Source: Chlamydia trachomatis (GTDB lineage: Bacteria > Chlamydiota > Chlamydiia > Chlamydiales > 2-12-FULL-49-11). From it: a DNA stretch of 6,746 nt. Shown here one piece after another: positions 6,380 to 6,746 of the stretch. The translations under genes were made by a program, and so were the position numbers. The notes beneath the pieces were generated by a model. The model saw nothing but the letters and a program-made list of their open reading frames with translations. It was not told the origin of the DNA and made no database searches. The DNA lies in the NCBI GenBank assembly GCA_945870925.1, contig CAMBTZ010000076.1, positions 1 through 6,746 on the forward strand, in the 5' to 3' direction. The number at the start of each line of letters is the position of its first letter. Position 1 is the first letter of the stretch.

Positions 6380-6408
6380 ACTCTATCCAAAACGATCTAT
6401 ATTGTCAA
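6380..6408 (-). promoter_or_regulatory. Candidate sigma70 promoter of hpf and downstream genes
   Basis: On the minus strand a perfect -35 TTGACA (6408-6403) is followed by 17 bases and the -10 element TAGAGT (6385-6380, four of six consensus bases). The start point would fall near 6373, giving a leader of about 20 bases with GGTAGG before the hpf ATG. It lies just past the 3' end of tRNA-Arg, so tRNA read-through into hpf remains possible. Confidence 0.5.
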
Positions 6409-6413
6409 AATGT

Positions 6414-6487
6414 CGCATCGAGAGGGACTCGAACCCCCAACCACTTGGTCCGAAGCCAAGTACTCTATCCGATTGAGCTATCGATGC
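6414..6487 (-). tRNA. tRNA-Arg, anticodon UCG
   Basis: The minus strand folds into a full 74-base cloverleaf. The acceptor stem is GCATCGA/TCGATGC. The D arm is GCTC/GAGT (one G-T) with loop AATCGGATA. The anticodon stem is CTTGG/CCAAG with loop CTTCGGA, so the anticodon after T33 is TCG (reads CGA, possibly CGG). The variable loop is TGGTT. The T arm is GGGGG/CCCTC with loop TTCGAGT. The discriminator is G and CCA is not encoded; the next bases are ACA. No intrinsic terminator follows. Confidence 0.96.
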
Positions 6488-6544
6488 AAAAGAATAATGA
6501 TCAAATATACGCTTTTACTTATTTTTCTGCTATCCTATAAGTAA
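6488..6544. other. Divergent intergenic gap between tRNA-Arg and recO
   Basis: These 57 very AT-rich bases separate two genes transcribed away from each other, so both promoters should lie here or overlap the genes. A TATATT at 6509-6504 on the minus strand is suitably placed as the tRNA -10, but no good -35 accompanies it. No convincing recO promoter is visible. No hairpin or repeat was seen. Confidence 0.35.
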
Positions 6545-6746
6545 ATGGATGCAATTGTTCTTAAAACAACTCAGTTCGAAGATGATGGAAAAATTCTAAA
6601 GCTTTTTTCTAAAGAAGCAGGAATTATTTCAGTCATTATTAAAAAATTAGGACGAAAAGCGACCTACTTTCAAACAGTAACCTCCCCCCTTGCAAGAGGT
6701 GAATTTCACCTAACCCGTCATAAAAGCGACCTCTATACATTAGGTG
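6545..6746 (+). CDS. recO: DNA repair protein RecO, N-terminal part (cut by window edge)
   Basis: The frame opens at ATG 6545, directly after an in-frame TAA (6542-6544), and is still open at the right edge, giving 67 whole codons. The start MDAIVLKTTQFEDDGKILKLFSKEAGIISVIIKKLGRK matches the RecO N-terminal OB-fold pattern (AIVLkxxxygExdkxlxlfTxexGxxxxxxkGxrr). The later FHLTRHKSDLYTLG also fits the end of that domain. RecO loads RecA on SSB-coated single-stranded DNA together with RecR and anneals complementary strands in the RecF pathway. The zinc-finger and C-terminal helical parts would lie outside the window. Shine-Dalgarno sequence is weak (ATAAG). It is transcribed away from tRNA-Arg and hpf and is not part of that unit. 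Confidence 0.8.
   Translation, partial: MDAIVLKTTQFEDDGKILKLFSKEAGIISVIIKKLGRKATYFQTVTSPLARGEFHLTRHKSDLYTLG

Noticed and set aside
6414..6487. Integration (attachment) site at the tRNA gene
   Set aside because: No integrase, no partial direct repeat of the tRNA 3' end and no mobile-element genes were found in the window.
6514..6541. TTTACT / 16 bp / TATAAG as a recO promoter
   Set aside because: Transcription would start at or after about base 6548, inside the codons following the recO ATG at 6545.

Overview
The window is AT-rich bacterial chromosome, roughly one third G+C by eye. It is densely packed, with almost no non-coding DNA except around a tRNA gene. It has no phage, transposon or CRISPR signature. 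Lineage cannot be fixed from sequence alone. The mix of a long-form ribosome hibernation factor, a stand-alone HsdR-N-like nuclease-fold protein, DUF115/Maf-like proteins, MORN-type repeats and a lipoprotein M15-like peptidase would fit an environmental (Parachlamydia-like) member of the Chlamydiota or another Gram-negative relative. That placement is inference.

Layout: the left end (to 449, + strand) is the 3' part of a HAD-superfamily hydrolase whose nucleophile motif lies outside the window. Its last 12 bases overlap a convergent minus-strand gene. From 6351 down to 438 run six minus-strand genes with gaps or overlaps so small that they look like one transcription unit. In transcription order they are: long-form HPF; a PD-(D/E)xK-like HsdR_N protein; a DUF115/Maf-like protein with C-terminal MORN_2 repeats; a second DUF115/Maf-like protein without repeats; a glyoxalase II-like metallo-beta-lactamase-fold protein; and a predicted lipoprotein resembling M15 peptidases. 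A TTGACA / 17 bp / TAGAGT promoter candidate sits just before hpf. Upstream of it, on the same strand, is tRNA-Arg(UCG). On the other side of a 57-base divergent gap begins recO, cut by the right edge.

How the genes might work together: the proximal gene responds to translational slow-down (HPF dimerises 70S ribosomes). The middle pair belongs to a family that includes Maf glycosyltransferases acting on surface proteins and archaeal pterin pyrophosphokinases. The distal gene probably acts in the cell envelope. The two metal-dependent enzymes at the distal end each appear to lack one canonical zinc ligand: Asp replaced by Ala in the HxHxDH motif of the GloB-like protein, and probably His replaced by Thr in the M15-like protein. 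The most noteworthy points are the operon arrangement, the tandem divergent DUF115 paralogues (one fused to MORN repeats), and these two altered metal sites.
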